DNA of 64,000 bases from Xanthostigma xanthostigma. Lineage: Eukaryota; Arthropoda; Insecta; Raphidioptera; Raphidiidae. Below, one piece after another: positions 10,465 through 21,249 of the stretch (position 1 is the first letter of the stretch; each line of letters opens with the position of its first letter). The translations under genes and the position numbers were made by a program. Below the pieces are notes generated by a model that searched no databases, was not told the DNA's origin, and saw nothing but the letters and a program-made list of their open reading frames with translations. The stretch covers positions 60,548,948-60,612,947 of the forward strand of contig OY754464.1 in assembly GCA_963575645.1 (NCBI GenBank), given 5' to 3'.

Positions 10465-10940
10465 TAACGAGACGCCACTTGAGATGGCGGCAGTGAATTA
10501 TGTTGTCAGAGCCGCGTAAACAACAATACTTGCATTGTTGTTGGAACCGCATAAACAACAATGCGCGTATTGTTACATTCATTGTCATCGGAACCGCATA
10601 AAAGAATGCCGAAGCTTCGAGAACGTCGGCGAATGTTCCAGAACGCGGCTGAAGAACTTATATAAACAGCGCAAGCGTGGAAGGCAGGCAGTCAATGTCA
10701 GTAACGGTGAACAGTGCACGACACAATTAAAGTGACATAAATAACCGTTACAATATAAATAGACATTGTGAGATATAAATATTCTGTGTATATAGTAGTT
10801 TAGTGTTATTATAGTTTTTTTAGAATTCGTTTTTTTCTCGTTATTTATTTTATTTCGTTTTTCATTATTATTAGAGAAGTACTTTTAGTTTATTTTTGTT
10901 AACGTTTCTTTTTGTAAATAAATATTTTATCCGCCAACTA
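10465..10940 (+). repeat. LTR-like repeat, copy A (plus strand)
   Basis: It matches the reverse complement of 6056-6524. Landmarks in order: AACGAGACGCCACTTGAG; two or three repeats of GNAACCGCATAAACAACAAT; TATATAAACAGCGC at about 10660 as a TATA-like box; TGTCAGTAACGG; then an AATAAATATTTTAT signal near 10918 and CCGCCAACTA. The order promoter, short transcript, polyadenylation signal is that of an LTR. No internal retroelement coding sequence lies on either side. Confidence 0.5.
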
Positions 10941-11336
10941 TGAATGGTTTTTGTCAATTTTGTTATATATACAGAAGTGTGGAATTGTTGGTTTTTTCTG
11001 TTATAAATGTCGTCACGACCAGTAGTCATTATTTTTTCCGTATGGATCGTTGACGGAAATAAACTGTGAGTGATTTAGAAATCGAATAAGTCTGAGTGCG
11101 CAAGTAAGAGGACGTCTTATAAAACGTTAACGAAAGCCTAGAAGGTGGAAGTTATTTGCGAAGTGGTGAAAGAGAGAGAAAAAAATCAGAAGTGGCACTG
11201 TGTTTGGCATACCAACAAACATTCTGTCACCCTCTTTAAATAATAAAAAAAGGTTTTAAGTGAGAACAATGATTTTGAAACGAAACGCGCCCGAGATCCA
11301 GACTTTCCGGAAATCGACTAGTGTGCAGTGAAATAG
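10941..11336. other. No gene recognised
   Basis: No recognised motif. The stretch begins just after the LTR-like repeat and could hold part of its internal region, but no primer-binding site is evident. Confidence 0.35.
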
Positions 11337-12060
11337 TTTTTTTTTTTTTTTTTTAATTAACGGAACTCGGCTTATCATCGGGAAGTTGGGAACACCGCAG
11401 TCTCTTGGGCTTATTGTGCTGTCACTCGGCCCAGTGTCCCCGTTCCTTGCACTAGCTTGTGCAGTCCGTGGACTGGATGATTGATATAATCTTCTGGACT
11501 CATTCTACATTGTCCCTAAATTATCTGTCTTTTACGATTCGAAGCCTTGCATTCACACATGATATAAGCTGTGTCCGTTTCCTTATTGCATTGTCCGCTT
11601 TTTAAGTCCCCGTTAAACAGTCCGATTCTTTGAAGGTCTCCCTTCAGGCCACAATGTCCTATCAGGAGGCTTACTACGAGACGAGATTCTTCATTCATCT
11701 TTCGCTTTGGCCCTTTAATAAAAGGCTTGGCATGTTGCTGTCCGGAAAATTGCTTCCAGTATGTCTCGTGCTGATTTTTTATCCATTTCCTTATTTGACC
11801 CGTACTGTGCTTTTGGACACTCCCAGGGCAGGTTCTGGCCAATGTATGGAGTTGACGATCTTTTCCTCGCCAGCTGATCAGCTTCTTCGTTGCCTTCGAT
11901 TTCAGAGTATTCCGGAACCCACAGTGAAAAGGGAAGTAGTTTAAGCAGGCTCGTGATTTGAAAAAAAATCGCACCATAGTTAAAACTTCCGACTCCTGCC
12001 AAAATCTTAGTTCTGACTACGACGGCCCTGTGTTTGTAAACCAGTATTTTATATTGAAGC
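11337..12060 (-). pseudogene. 5'-truncated LINE, RNase H and C-terminal region
   Basis: On the minus strand one frame reads WVPEYSEIEGNEEADQLAR, the last motif of the retrotransposon RNase H domain (11715-12002). A frameshift near 11820 moves the continuation to the frame of 11516-11977, which has RKWIKNQHETYWKQ, GHCGLKGDLQRIGL and a cysteine-rich tail (MCECKA). A short 3' UTR follows and then an A-tail, seen as T18 at 11337-11354. LINEs with RNase H belong to the I/R1 group. The 5' truncation, frameshift and stops make it dead on arrival. A second fragment of the same family lies at 37505-37720. Confidence 0.8.
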
Positions 12061-12484
12061 GGTGCTGAAAGGAAATACTTATTTTACTTTAAAATATTAT
12101 TTATCTTGCTAATTAACTCTTTCATAATGATGAAAACATAAAAAATGAAATGACATATTAGTCGAGCGACGCCAATATTCAAGTAACAAAAGGCGAACAG
12201 GCGAGCGAGATCAGCGCACTGCGAAGAACATCCGGTTGGGGTCAGAGGTTAAGTGAACGCCACTTAGTGAGTTATACCATGGCACATATGTATGTATAAT
12301 AGAGTGATCAGCTAACACAACTGCTGCGCAGAGGTCAAGTGATGTAATGAATGCAGGAATACATAAAAACACTGACGTGTACTGTGTTCTCAGGCAATCC
12401 ATTGCAATTGGGTATGTTCACATTGCGAACGAGGTCCGGATTACAGCAGACCGGCATTTTAAACAATTCATTATTTAATAGCAA
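12061..12484. other. No gene recognised
   Basis: No repeat ends, domains or tandem structure were noticed. Confidence 0.4.
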
Positions 12485-12617
12485 GCAGCCAGCAAGCGGT
12501 AACGAAACCGTCACCGTCACGCGTAGGTAGCTAAAACATGTTCCAAAACCGATACAAACACTTTCGTTTTAGCTACTGCGCATGCGGGTGACGGTTTCGT
12601 TACCGTTTGCTGGCTGC
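12485..12617. mobile_element. Short foldback MITE
   Basis: Two arms of about 45-50 nt (AGCAGCCAGCAAGCGGTAAC ... GTTACCGTTTGCTGGCTGCT) enclose about 40 bp. The arms include ACGAAACCGTCACC and TAGCTAAAAC. Target duplication is unclear. No coding. Confidence 0.65.
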
Positions 12618-13015
12618 TTAGAGCATACCTAACAGCTGGTGGTTCACAAATTGCAATCGCAAAGTGTTCGAAAAAAATTGAAAGCTTTATTTACTGACAC
12701 TATTCTAACAATATTTCTTTTTGTTTCAGGTGCGTGTATATTTATAACATAAACCTGATAAGTAAGCGGTAAGTGAAATTTACATTTAATAAGTAAATCT
12801 TGGAACGAGGTGACTATGCTATTTTTACTGACCCTACCTCCGAATTTTTGAAATAGATACTCGGAAATAACGCTAGTAACGGTTCTACAGACTTAGATCT
12901 CCCTTGTTCAGGGATTATATGTAGTTGTCATCGTATAATATTCATGTCTGATGCTGGATTGCAGAAAACATTGTCAAAAACTCTGATTTGACATCAACCT
13001 GAATAGTGCGAGATC
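12618..13015. other. No gene; contains copy of short repeat at 12956-13005
   Basis: The 12956-13005 block (TTGCAGAAAACATTGTCAAA, CTGATTTGACA) matches 1822-1870. The rest is unassigned. Confidence 0.45.
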
Positions 13016-13525
13016 CGGTATTAGAAATAATCAGAGATACCCTCATCTGTTGTTTGATGATGACAAAGATTATGTTAGATAATATATAAATTGATAAATC
13101 GCACATGGGTTTCCTAACTAAATCGCGTACCGTTGCTGTTAAATAAAATAATTTTTAATTAACTTTTTTGGATCAATTTCCTCGATTTGTTAATCATAAA
13201 AATCGAGCCTAAGATGAGAGAATAAAGCACAAATAAAATGTTAACAAAACAAATGAACTCAAAATACACAGAACACAAGTATTTAGAAGGTATGTTTATG
13301 TGGATGATCTATATTTATGTATAGAATCAATGATATATTCCAATTTCTTGTGTCATATTCTTTCATTTAAGGCTCGATTTTTATGATTAGCAAATCTGGG
13401 GAATTGATCCAAAGACAGCATCAATACACGATTTAACTAAGCAACCCATGTGCGATTTATCAATGTATATATTATAATCTTTGTCATTATCAAATAACAG
13501 ATGAGGGTATATATTTCGAATACCG
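13016..13525. mobile_element. Foldback MITE, CGGTATT ends
   Basis: The outer ends are CGGTATT/AATACCG. The arms include ACCCTCATCTGTTGTTTGAT, CAAAGATTAT, AATCGCACATGGGTT and TAAAAATCGAGCCT on the left, all found inverted on the right. The arms are about 190 nt with diverged positions, so it is of moderate age. The central part (about 13215-13365) is unique. Superfamily unassigned. Confidence 0.7.
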
Positions 13526-13911
13526 TATATTAGACTAAGTGGAGATACCTGGAAATCACTGTTATTTATTTACTCTAATGAAACTCTGCATACCTAGTCA
13601 GCTGATTGGTGTGAACCAACCCGCGATTGTGAACGGCGAACTGAAATGCGCACGATGCGTGTGGGACGCGACGACGATGTATTAGATTTCCTGGATGAGA
13701 TCACAATTTATTTTATATAAATAAATGTAAATATGTGTGCACCTCAATTTATTGTTCTCGTAATGTAGGCAGATGCGATGTGTTTATGGCTGCTATCGAG
13801 GCACACAACAACCATGCTTGGTTTGCGCAAAACAAAATAAACCTTTACCGTGGATTGACCCCGTCGAAATTTGACCGATTAAAAATAATTGTAATTATCC
13901 ATCTTTATATA
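13526..13911. other. No gene recognised
   Basis: Mixed sequence with CGTGTGGGACGCGACGACG near 13657 as a CpG-rich spot. No further support for a gene. Confidence 0.4.
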
Positions 13912-14270
13912 TAAAATTCCGGTGTCCGTGTGTTCGTAACTCTTCACCTCTTAAACGGCTTGATTGATTTTGATGAAATTTTTTTGTGTACTTATTGGGT
14001 CACCAGGATGGTTCTTAGCTATAGTAAAACCCGTTTGATGGAAAAAAAATTCAATATTTTTTTTAAGTTTTACTAAGATCACACAAGAATACTAACGAAG
14101 GAAGGTGTCAAGCAAAATACTAATTCCCAAGTTAATTTTACAAATTTTTTTCGAGAAGTATTTCCAAATTTTATTTTTAGACAGGTATTCGTATTATTTC
14201 CAGTTTTATTTTTGTATTATTATGATCCTGTGGGGGGTAATTATCCCCTTTACCCCTCCCCCCTTATCTA
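13912..14270 (+). mobile_element. Helitron 5'-end fragment
   Basis: A followed by TCTTTATATATAAAATTCCG, then GTGTCCGTGTGTTCGTAACT and the AAACGGCTTGATTGATTTTG block. This closely resembles the 5' end of the complete Helitron at 14297 and of insect Helitrons in general. No hairpin plus CTRR end was found before the next element begins, so the 3' end is missing or cannot be recognised. Confidence 0.5.
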
Positions 14271-14296
14271 CGCCCTTGATTACTTGGTATAAACAA

Positions 14297-14711
14297 TCTA
14301 TATATAAAAATTTTCGTGTCACAATTTTGATCGCGCTAATCTCCGAAACCACCGAACCGATTTTAATTAAATTTTGTAAATGTGTCTTGCTTTGTGCAAC
14401 TTAGCTATAGGATAATTTTTATTAAATTTTTTGTACAAAATTACGGTGTTTTCTCAAAAATAACTGTTTTAGTAACATGTAACGACATCTGATAGAATTT
14501 ACTCAAAGCTATTAATTCAAAAGCAAACAAAAAGAAACTTTTTAGTACCAAGTAGCGACATCTGTTAGAATTCGCATAAAGCTATTAAATCAGAAGCAAA
14601 TCTGGTAGAAATTGCTCAAAGCTATATTAGTTCAAACGCAGGGCCGCAAACGAAATACATTTTGCAGAATTATATCTACCGCACCCGGGTAAAACCGGGA
14701 CGGACGGCTGG
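14297..14711 (+). mobile_element. Complete 415-bp non-autonomous Helitron
   Basis: The 5' end is A|TCTATATATAAAAATTTTCG. The 3' end has the hairpin CCCGGGTAAAACCGGG followed about 10 bases later by CTGG|T (CTRR). Insertion is between A (14296) and T (14712), as Helitrons do, with no target duplication. The interior has a direct-repeat unit of the type TAGAATTNNCTCAAAGCTAT that recurs three times between 14490 and 14630. It has no Rep/helicase, so it is mobilised in trans. A second diverged copy is at 53697-54400, minus strand. Confidence 0.85.
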
Positions 14712-15406
14712 TAAAAATATAAAGAAAAGTAGCAATAATATTATATTATCTGTGGACAAAATGCTTCAATTTGAAAGAATCGTTAGCGAATTATCGAAAG
14801 AAAACGGCTTGTGTATTAAAAACATAGAATTTTGATACCATATCTGGCCATGCTCTTTTAACTGGTTCGCTCATTGACTATGACCGATTAGGTTTTGTTT
14901 TAATTGGGACAGTCCCGCATTTTTTGTATAGCGTTATCAGAGAACTATTGCTTATGTCAACCGGCGATGCAAAAAATTAAACAAAAATGAGGGTATCCCA
15001 TTCCGTTTTCATTATTTTAACATTTTGTTCAATGGCCTTATTCATTTAAATTTCATTATTACACCTTCATCCCTTCGAATCAATGACAAATATTATGATG
15101 TAATATGCTGCCATATTTGCCTATCATGATATAGTATTTTTGTTTTTAGTTAACAGTCGTTGTAAATCGATTTAACGCAACAATATTCCCCCATAGTAGA
15201 TAGTCGCAACATCAATACATTGTCCCAAGTGTATCCCGGTACGTCACACATATATCACAGGATTTCCAACTGCCTTGGCGAAGCGTACCAAATATATCCA
15301 GTGTTACCATTCAGTTACAAGAACCGATTTAGCTGATAGAAGTTCCAAACTTCTATCGATTGCTGTGTAGGTCGACCCTATCGAGATGAGGTCTGATTGT
15401 TTTTTT
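14712..15406. other. No gene recognised
   Basis: No recognised repeat or domain. Confidence 0.4.
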
Positions 15407-16059
15407 ACCATTCCAACCCACAAGAATGGTACTAGTTTAGGTCAAAAATCACTTTTCAAAAATTTTATAATATCTTTCCGTTTTGAGGTCCCCCGAATCC
15501 AAAAAACATATTTTTGAAAAAACTCTGTGCGTCTGTTAGTCTGTTAGTCTGTTTGTCTGTTAGTCTGTTTGTCTGTGAACACGATACAGACCAAACGGAT
15601 GAGCGGATTGAAACCAAATTTTGGGAGGATGTTTGGTATGCAAATATAAAGAGCCCTATTGTTTTTGGGGAAAATCGGCGCATGCGCAGAAGAGATATAT
15701 GCTATAACGGTGTTTTTTATATAATAATGGTATGCTTTTCATAACGGATTATTATTATATTAATTTTTTCAAGGAAGTTTTGTTAAAAAAATGTTTTCTA
15801 AACTTTATATAATTTCGGAAATATTTTGAAAATAAAAAAAATAAGCCGTTCTTTTGTTTTATAGATCTGTCAGAAATAAACTAGTTCAGCATGCTTTGAT
15901 TAATTTTTACATGTCGTGGAACATATGTAGGTAACCATGGCAACGAATAGCAAATATCATATTGAATACTAGCCATTACCCGCGTCACCTCACACGATAT
16001 CAGAAATTTTATTTTCTTTATAATAATTAAATGTCAACATTTTTGAAGTTGGAATGGTC
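15407..16059 (+). repeat. ACCATTCC-ended repeat, copy 2
   Basis: The fullest copy of the family: ACCATTCCAACCCACAAG at the left and GTTGGAATGGT at the right. The left terminus can itself fold (CCATTC...GAATGG). It contains a GTCTGTTA/GTCTGTTT tandem run at 15532-15576 that is shorter in copy 1. Reading frames here (15465-15744) are products of repeat sequence. Confidence 0.7.
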
Positions 16060-16555
16060 ACGTCGCCCAATTGGCTGGATTTTTTTTTCATAAATTATAT
16101 TTAAGGGGAAAGAAATACATCTTCGGTACTATTTTATTTATTTATTGTAGACTATAGACGCCCGATAATTAAAGCTATTACCAAATTACATCAAACGATA
16201 TTACAAAACATTCGTGTGATTCTAATCCATGTTTGAAAATGCATTCGTCTCTGTCAGATCCATTATTGGAAACCTCGCAACTATAATTGTATTGAAACAA
16301 AAATAGATAGCACACAACGCATATAGAGTGCCCAACAAGACCGTAACTAAAAAGAATCTTTCGGGAGGATTTGACCATTCTTATAATCCCGTTTCCTGGA
16401 TGGTCAATAATTTTTAGAAATGTAGTACGTATTTGCTCTGAGGGACGTTGAATCCTGGTGATTCTCCATGGCTACGGTCTAGGTATTCAATTCGTGGTAT
16501 TAGTTTAACCCTTCGAACCTGAATTTATATTTTTGAAACACAAAATATATTTTTG
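16060..16555. other. No gene recognised
   Basis: Contains TTGTAGACTATAGACGCCCG at about 16146, a word that recurs near 36447 and 36998. Otherwise unassigned. Confidence 0.4.
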
Positions 16556-16614
16556 ATGAAATTAAAGGGATACAAGGCTAAATATAAAAACAATTTTTAT
16601 TCAATAGAACTTCA

Positions 16615-16668
16615 TTTAATAGTCAACGTTTTGGCAAGCAATTATTGCCTTCTTCAGGACCTTAAAAA
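16615..16668 (-). ncRNA. Hammerhead-like fold (D-left), core mutated
   Basis: This is the mirror copy of the fold at 16770-16823. The GAAAC box reads AAAAC here, so the essential G of the core is lost. Stem II GGCAA/TTGCC is intact. Confidence 0.4.
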
Positions 16669-16769
16669 TGTCTATTAAAAAGTCACAAATTAAAAACATA
16701 AATTAATTTAAATGACAATAATGTTTTTAAATTAATTTATGTTTTTAATTTGTGACTTTTTAATATACA

Positions 16770-16823
16770 TTTTTAAGGTCCTGAAGAAGGCAATAATTGC
16801 TTGCCGAAACGTTGACTATTAAA
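16770..16823 (+). ncRNA. Hammerhead-ribozyme-like fold (D-right)
   Basis: CTGAAGA (16781-16787), one extra A, stem II GGCAA/TTGCC, GAAAC (16806-16810), then GTT as the triplet. The next ten bases, GACTATTAAA, pair 8 of 10 with the ten before the core, giving stem I. All core boxes are present, but the extra base before stem II is shared with the other candidates. Confidence 0.5.
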
Positions 16824-16883
16824 TGAAGTTTTATTGAATAAAAATTGTTTTTATATTTAGCCTTGTATCCCGTTAATTTCATC

Positions 16884-17279
16884 ATACCATAATACCAAGG
16901 TGTCTTATTTTATTTTATAAAATATATTTTTGTGATGGACTTATTTAGGTTGTAATTCAAATTAAGGTATATTAAGTGAAAAACTAAATTTAACATTTAC
17001 AGAAATTTGGAAAATCCTATGGTCATTGAAATGGATAATGGGTCAAAAATATTTATTTTTTACGGTAATCACTAGCATAGGATGTATAATTATTATTAAA
17101 GCATACTTATTGAAGTTAAAAGCTTTGCATGAATGTATGACTGCGGTCAACACTTGACTCGATATTTTGAACTACCTTTACAGTATTTCTTTGTTTTGTT
17201 TGGCGTGCCTACATCTCAGATAACTCCAAGCACAATGAAATGTTTATACTTGATATGTAACTGCACTGACTGAAATTAC
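16884..17279. other. No gene recognised
   Basis: Unassigned A+T-rich DNA. Confidence 0.4.
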
Positions 17280-17760
17280 ACGCGTTAGAATAGTATGTTC
17301 GTTGAAATGACCGTCAGGACCGAAGGGCTTAAAACGATTCGAAGACATTTCTGACGTCTCGCCAGTCGCCGGTGACCAATAGGAATAAATAAACATTCTC
17401 TCCTCTATCTACGGTATATATATCTATCTAGATTCCAGAACTGTAGTCAGTGGTACGAGTTTCTCGTAGCGATATTGTTGTTTTTCGTAGCACGTGTAGT
17501 AGGTACGTGCCCGTTAGCGGAGCTCCTCGTCCTCGAAGACATCGTCCGATGTTGGAGAACCGGCAAAAAGCAAAGCACCGCAAACCAATATTATTTTTAC
17601 ATTACTTTTGATACACACACAAGGAGAAAGGAAACCTTTCAACCTTATATCGTACTCTCTGCCCGTATTACTTACCGAACTGCACCAATCTGTAAAGAGC
17701 TGTGTAGAATAAATACGCTTTGTGCCCTGTTGTCTGTGTTATTTGCCTGGGTGTAGACAA
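17280..17760 (+). repeat. Possible LTR-like unit (weak)
   Basis: CGGTATATATATCTATC at about 17413 is a TATA-like run, followed 30-40 bases on by TGTAGTCAGTGG (initiator-like) and, 250 bases later, AATAAATACGCTTTG as a polyadenylation-like signal. A 93-codon frame at 17475-17756 has no recognisable domain. Only one copy is in the window, so the LTR reading rests on layout alone. A short host transcript is an alternative. Confidence 0.25.
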
Positions 17761-17882
17761 ACTAATAAAGGCTGGACCGAACTTTTGTCCGCAATATTTT
17801 TGAAGTGAATACTTCTTATGCAACTCCGGACGCGTCTTATAGCCAGAGAGCTGACGACGAATTTAGGGAATGTATTTTTGGA

Positions 17883-18215
17883 AAGTTGAAATAATTAAAA
17901 AAAACAGTATTTTATTAATGGATGAATCTGGAATCGCGAGTCTGGCAGAGCGTTTGCGATTATTTCGCTTCTAGGCAGCATGACATTTGCAAAAAAATTA
18001 ACCAAAAAAATGTGCTTTAGGCAACTTGAAATTTTTAAAATTTTTTATTTTAGCATTTATATAATACAGAAATAAAAATCCCAGACTATTTTGTCGGTTT
18101 TAAAGTATGTATTCGTCTCCGGATCTTAGATTTTTGAATCGGACTTGGTTAGACAGACTTGTGATTCCAGATTCACCTCTTGATAAAATACTGTTTTTTT
18201 CATTATTTCAACTTG
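17883..18215. mobile_element. Foldback MITE with AAGTTGAAATAAT ends
   Basis: AAGTTGAAATAATTAAAAAA...AATCTGGAATC (17883-17935) is inverted at 18162-18215. The arms are about 52 nt with few mismatches, and similarity continues weakly inward. No coding. Confidence 0.6.
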
Positions 18216-18224
18216 CCTAAAATA

Positions 18225-18792
18225 TACAGGATGTTCAAATCGACGTTGACTAACATTGGTAACTTTGTTATTAGTGGAGATAGAAAGTCGGTTAAATGGG
18301 CAAAGTAGTGCAGAAAATTGTGCTCATTAACGTCCTGTCGAAAAAACAATTAAATTTTGACATCCTATGAGTTTATTTAGAAAATAGTCAAAATTACTGT
18401 TTTTGGAAACTGGCCATAACTTTTTTATTTATGAAGATATCTGAAAATTTCTTTAACCATTTGTGATACCGTTTTAAGATCTTTTCAGTGGCGTAATTTT
18501 AATTTTTTTATATCCACTACATAATAAGATATTGACATGAACTTTGTTTTTTCTTACGGACGCCATTTTGGATTTTTATATATCTTCATAAATAAAAATG
18601 TTATGGGCAGTTTTCAAAAACGGCAATTTTCATTCTTTTCTAAATAAATTTATAGGGTGTCAAAATTCAATTGTTTTTCGACGGGTCGTTAATGAGCACA
18701 ATTTTCTGCACTACTTTGCATTTAACCGACTTTCTATCTCCACTAATAACAAAGTTACCCATGTTTGCCAACGTCGATTTGGGCACCCTGTA
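18225..18792. mobile_element. Mariner-type MITE, TACAGG ends, full-length foldback
   Basis: Ends TACAGGATGTTCAAATCGAC and, inverted, TACAGGGTGCCCAAATCGAC, each next to TA. The inverted repeat continues through about 220-270 nt per arm, so nearly the whole 568 bp can fold. A TA target and the TACAGGGTG terminus are usual for insect mariner-type MITEs. ORFs at 18598-18910 are read from one arm and have no domain. Confidence 0.75.
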
Positions 18793-19498
18793 TACCCTAA
18801 ATTGTTTTGCAGGCCTTTATACTACATATGGTTCTATTTTTGGAACTGATTTGCGGAAGCCACTAGTAAACACAGGTGATCTTTTTTCCGAGTTTGAACA
18901 TTCCTGGTGAAAGGGAAGTACATTACCTAGCGCACGAAGATATGTTCGCTATAATCAATACAATCTCTTCAGTCTCAAGAGACTAACAATGCATTCTTGA
19001 TAAGTCGGCTTGTTTTTATAGATCTTCGTCAATATTTGTTTCTCCTCTTCTTCTTCTTCTTTTTCATATTTTATATTATGTACAGACGTACGTTATAAAG
19101 CTTCCAGCATTAAGTAAAGCTTAAAGCGTGGCGCGCGATGTGTTGAAGAGCTTAAAACCCAATGGAGATAGACAAATAATGTCTAATGTGGCTTACACTT
19201 TTAACCGACAGCCAGGTTAAAACAGAAAATGTAATCTGCTAACATAAAAAATGCAGACAGAAGTCGATTTGCTGGAATTGTATTTACAAAATACGTATCT
19301 TTCGATTTGTTTTATCATTTCTGATAATATGAACGCATCATCTCTCATTGTTTGTCGCTTGTGAACTACTGAACCGACTTCCATCTTTTCCACTATTCAA
19401 AAACCTACTTTCTTTACGCTACGAAAAATGGGAATGGGCAGTAAGCAAAAATAAAATGCAAGTCGAGGATCTAACTCGCAATTTTTGAGCTAAAATGA
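18793..19498. other. No gene recognised; CTT-rich run at about 19033-19060
   Basis: A (CTT)n-like stretch, TCTCCTCTTCTTCTTCTTCT, near 19033. The rest is unassigned. Confidence 0.45.
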
Positions 19499-19502
19499 CT
19501 AA

Positions 19503-19963
19503 AGGCCGCTGTACACGAGGCTGGAAACAGTGCTAGAAACACATCGTGGATTTCTGCTGGCCGGCAGGCTGGGTACGAAACTGGAAATGACGTCACTGCG
19601 GGCTCGCCTGCTATAGCTCATAAGATAGATTTTAAAATTAGAACACGGGCTTTTTTTCTTGCTAGGTCCTATGCTTGCTCTGAGCAAGAACCAACCAGGA
19701 AAAAGTATCTTGTCACGTGAACGACATGAACATACGCCCACATACCAACATGGCGTCATTCTGCTCAGAGTCACCCAACAGACACGTTTTGCTCTGTGTT
19801 TATATTTGAACTGCCACTACGCACGCACCAGACTCATCCCCAAAACAAAAAACGTGTCGTGTGAAGCGAGAACATAATAGCAATTAAGAAACCCAGCGCT
19901 AGAAAATTAGTAGTCAAATCTAGCAAGGAATCTAGCGGCAAATCCAGCCTCGTGCCAGCGGCC
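19503..19963 (+). mobile_element. piggyBac-like MITE M1 (461 bp)
   Basis: Ends AGGCCGCTGTACACGAGGCT and, inverted, AGGCCGCTGGCACGAGGCTG, flanked by CTAA on the left and TTAA on the right. TTAA targets are typical of piggyBac. The family recurs at 23346, 23831, 34840, 41316 and 48541 in both orientations. The interior includes CTGCTGGCCGGCAGGCTGG, GACGTCAC and GCTCTGAGCAAGAACCAA. There is no intact transposase. Confidence 0.8.
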
Positions 19964-19967
19964 TTAA

Positions 19968-20504
19968 ATTTCTAATACAGTATAAGTAGAGTGATTATGC
20001 AACATTTGTTGCACTTGATTATTTCGAAACCAAAGCAAAAATGTACTCGGACAAAATCGGCCCCGAATGCCGATCGGCAACAAATATTTTATCGAGGGAA
20101 ACCGTGCGTTCGCACTAATAACGACTTTGCTTATCGCAATCGGCCTTTGTGTACGAATTATAGCGGCGTTATTGTCTAGCGATAAGAGAGATATGACGTC
20201 ATCTCAAGTGTTTCGCGCCGGCGACACATCTTGGCGGCGGCGGCGGCAGAGCTAATTATCGGGCTGCCGTACCGTAGTGAGAATAGGGTGCATTAGACGC
20301 CACGCCGTCGAGTGTCACAACAATCATTAACGGTTATGTACGAGATATCACGAAGCAAAAGAATAAGGTGCGTGCGTACACCCGATGACGTCATAGAGCG
20401 TATGGGATTCACAAAATTGCGCTCAAAATTCGTGTAGGGGTCATTTCGAATCAGTACAGTTCGGTCAGCGGAAAGTTCATGCTGGATTGTTTTGAAAATT
20501 GTTG
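19968..20504. other. CpG-rich patch with short GGC repeat
   Basis: About 20060-20300 is clearly richer in G+C and CpG than its surroundings and contains GGCGGCGGCGGCGGC at about 20232 and two TGACGTCA sites (20195 and 20385). It could be a promoter-like island. No coding exon was recognised. Confidence 0.4.
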
Positions 20505-20855
20505 TAGAAATTAAATAGGTAAAGAAGCTTTTAAGCTAAATGGTTTTATTGTACAATCGATGATGTACTAAAAAATAGAAAATAATATTGAGTCACTATA
20601 AAGGGCTTTGATTAAACTAAATTAAAATCGTGGGGTGATTTATACTTTATGGTCGAAGAAGACAGTCGAAAGCTAAATATGATTTCCAATCTCAAACAAA
20701 CGAAAGTTTTCTACTAAATGTGCCTCACGATTTTATTTTAGTTTAATCAAAACTTCTTATGGTGACTCATAATTATTTTCTAAATTTTAGTATACATAAT
20801 CGATTCTACAATAAAACCGGTTAACTTAAAAAGCTCTTTTACCTATTTCGTTTTT
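20505..20855. mobile_element. Foldback MITE
   Basis: The left arm (GAAATTAAATAGGTAAAGAA ... TTAAAATCGTG) is inverted on the right (CACGATTTTATTTTAGTTTA ... TTTTACCTATTTCG). Arms of about 130 nt flank an 85-bp centre. Divergence is moderate. Target duplication not determined. Confidence 0.65.
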
Positions 20856-21237
20856 TAAGTTTTTAGTGGGCTTTATTAAAAGTGCGATTTGCATCCGGAC
20901 GAAAGCCGGATCGGTCAGTTAGTTATGATAAAATTAGTTATCAACTATTGACTGTAACTTTGAGAAAACATGATGACAAAAATAATCGTCGGAACGTCAG
21001 CATAATAAATGCAATTTCTACCATAGTATTGCTTTTAATTTTGATCCTATGCTACGAAGAAGTTCTTCATCCAAACATCATAATCAATCAAGGATCACAG
21101 TCATCTCTTCTTTGAGATATGTTTTCTTAATAATGGGAATTTGTAATGCCGACTTTTTATAATCCGAGTGTTATCAGACCGTCGACTGCATTTGGGAAAT
21201 TTTCAAATTTGTTATTTTTAAATAATATTTATTCCGG
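20856..21237. other. No gene recognised
   Basis: A 77-codon frame (20882-21115) has a hydrophobic stretch but no other mark of a gene. Confidence 0.4.
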
Positions 21238-21249
21238 TACATCATGTCA
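21238..21249. repeat. LINE target duplication, left copy
   Basis: TACATCATGTCA, repeated exactly at 22056-22067. Confidence 0.85.

Larger units (their letters stand above)
16556..16883. repeat. Inverted pair of Penelope-like repeats
   Basis: Two nearly identical arms of about 157 nt (16556-16712 and 16726-16883) point away from a 13-bp centre. The outer ends are TGATGAAATTAA/TTAATTTCATCA. Each arm carries a hammerhead-like fold (16615-16668 minus, 16770-16823 plus). Penelope-like elements can carry their terminal repeats in inverted orientation, which fits, but no reverse transcriptase is present. Confidence 0.65.
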
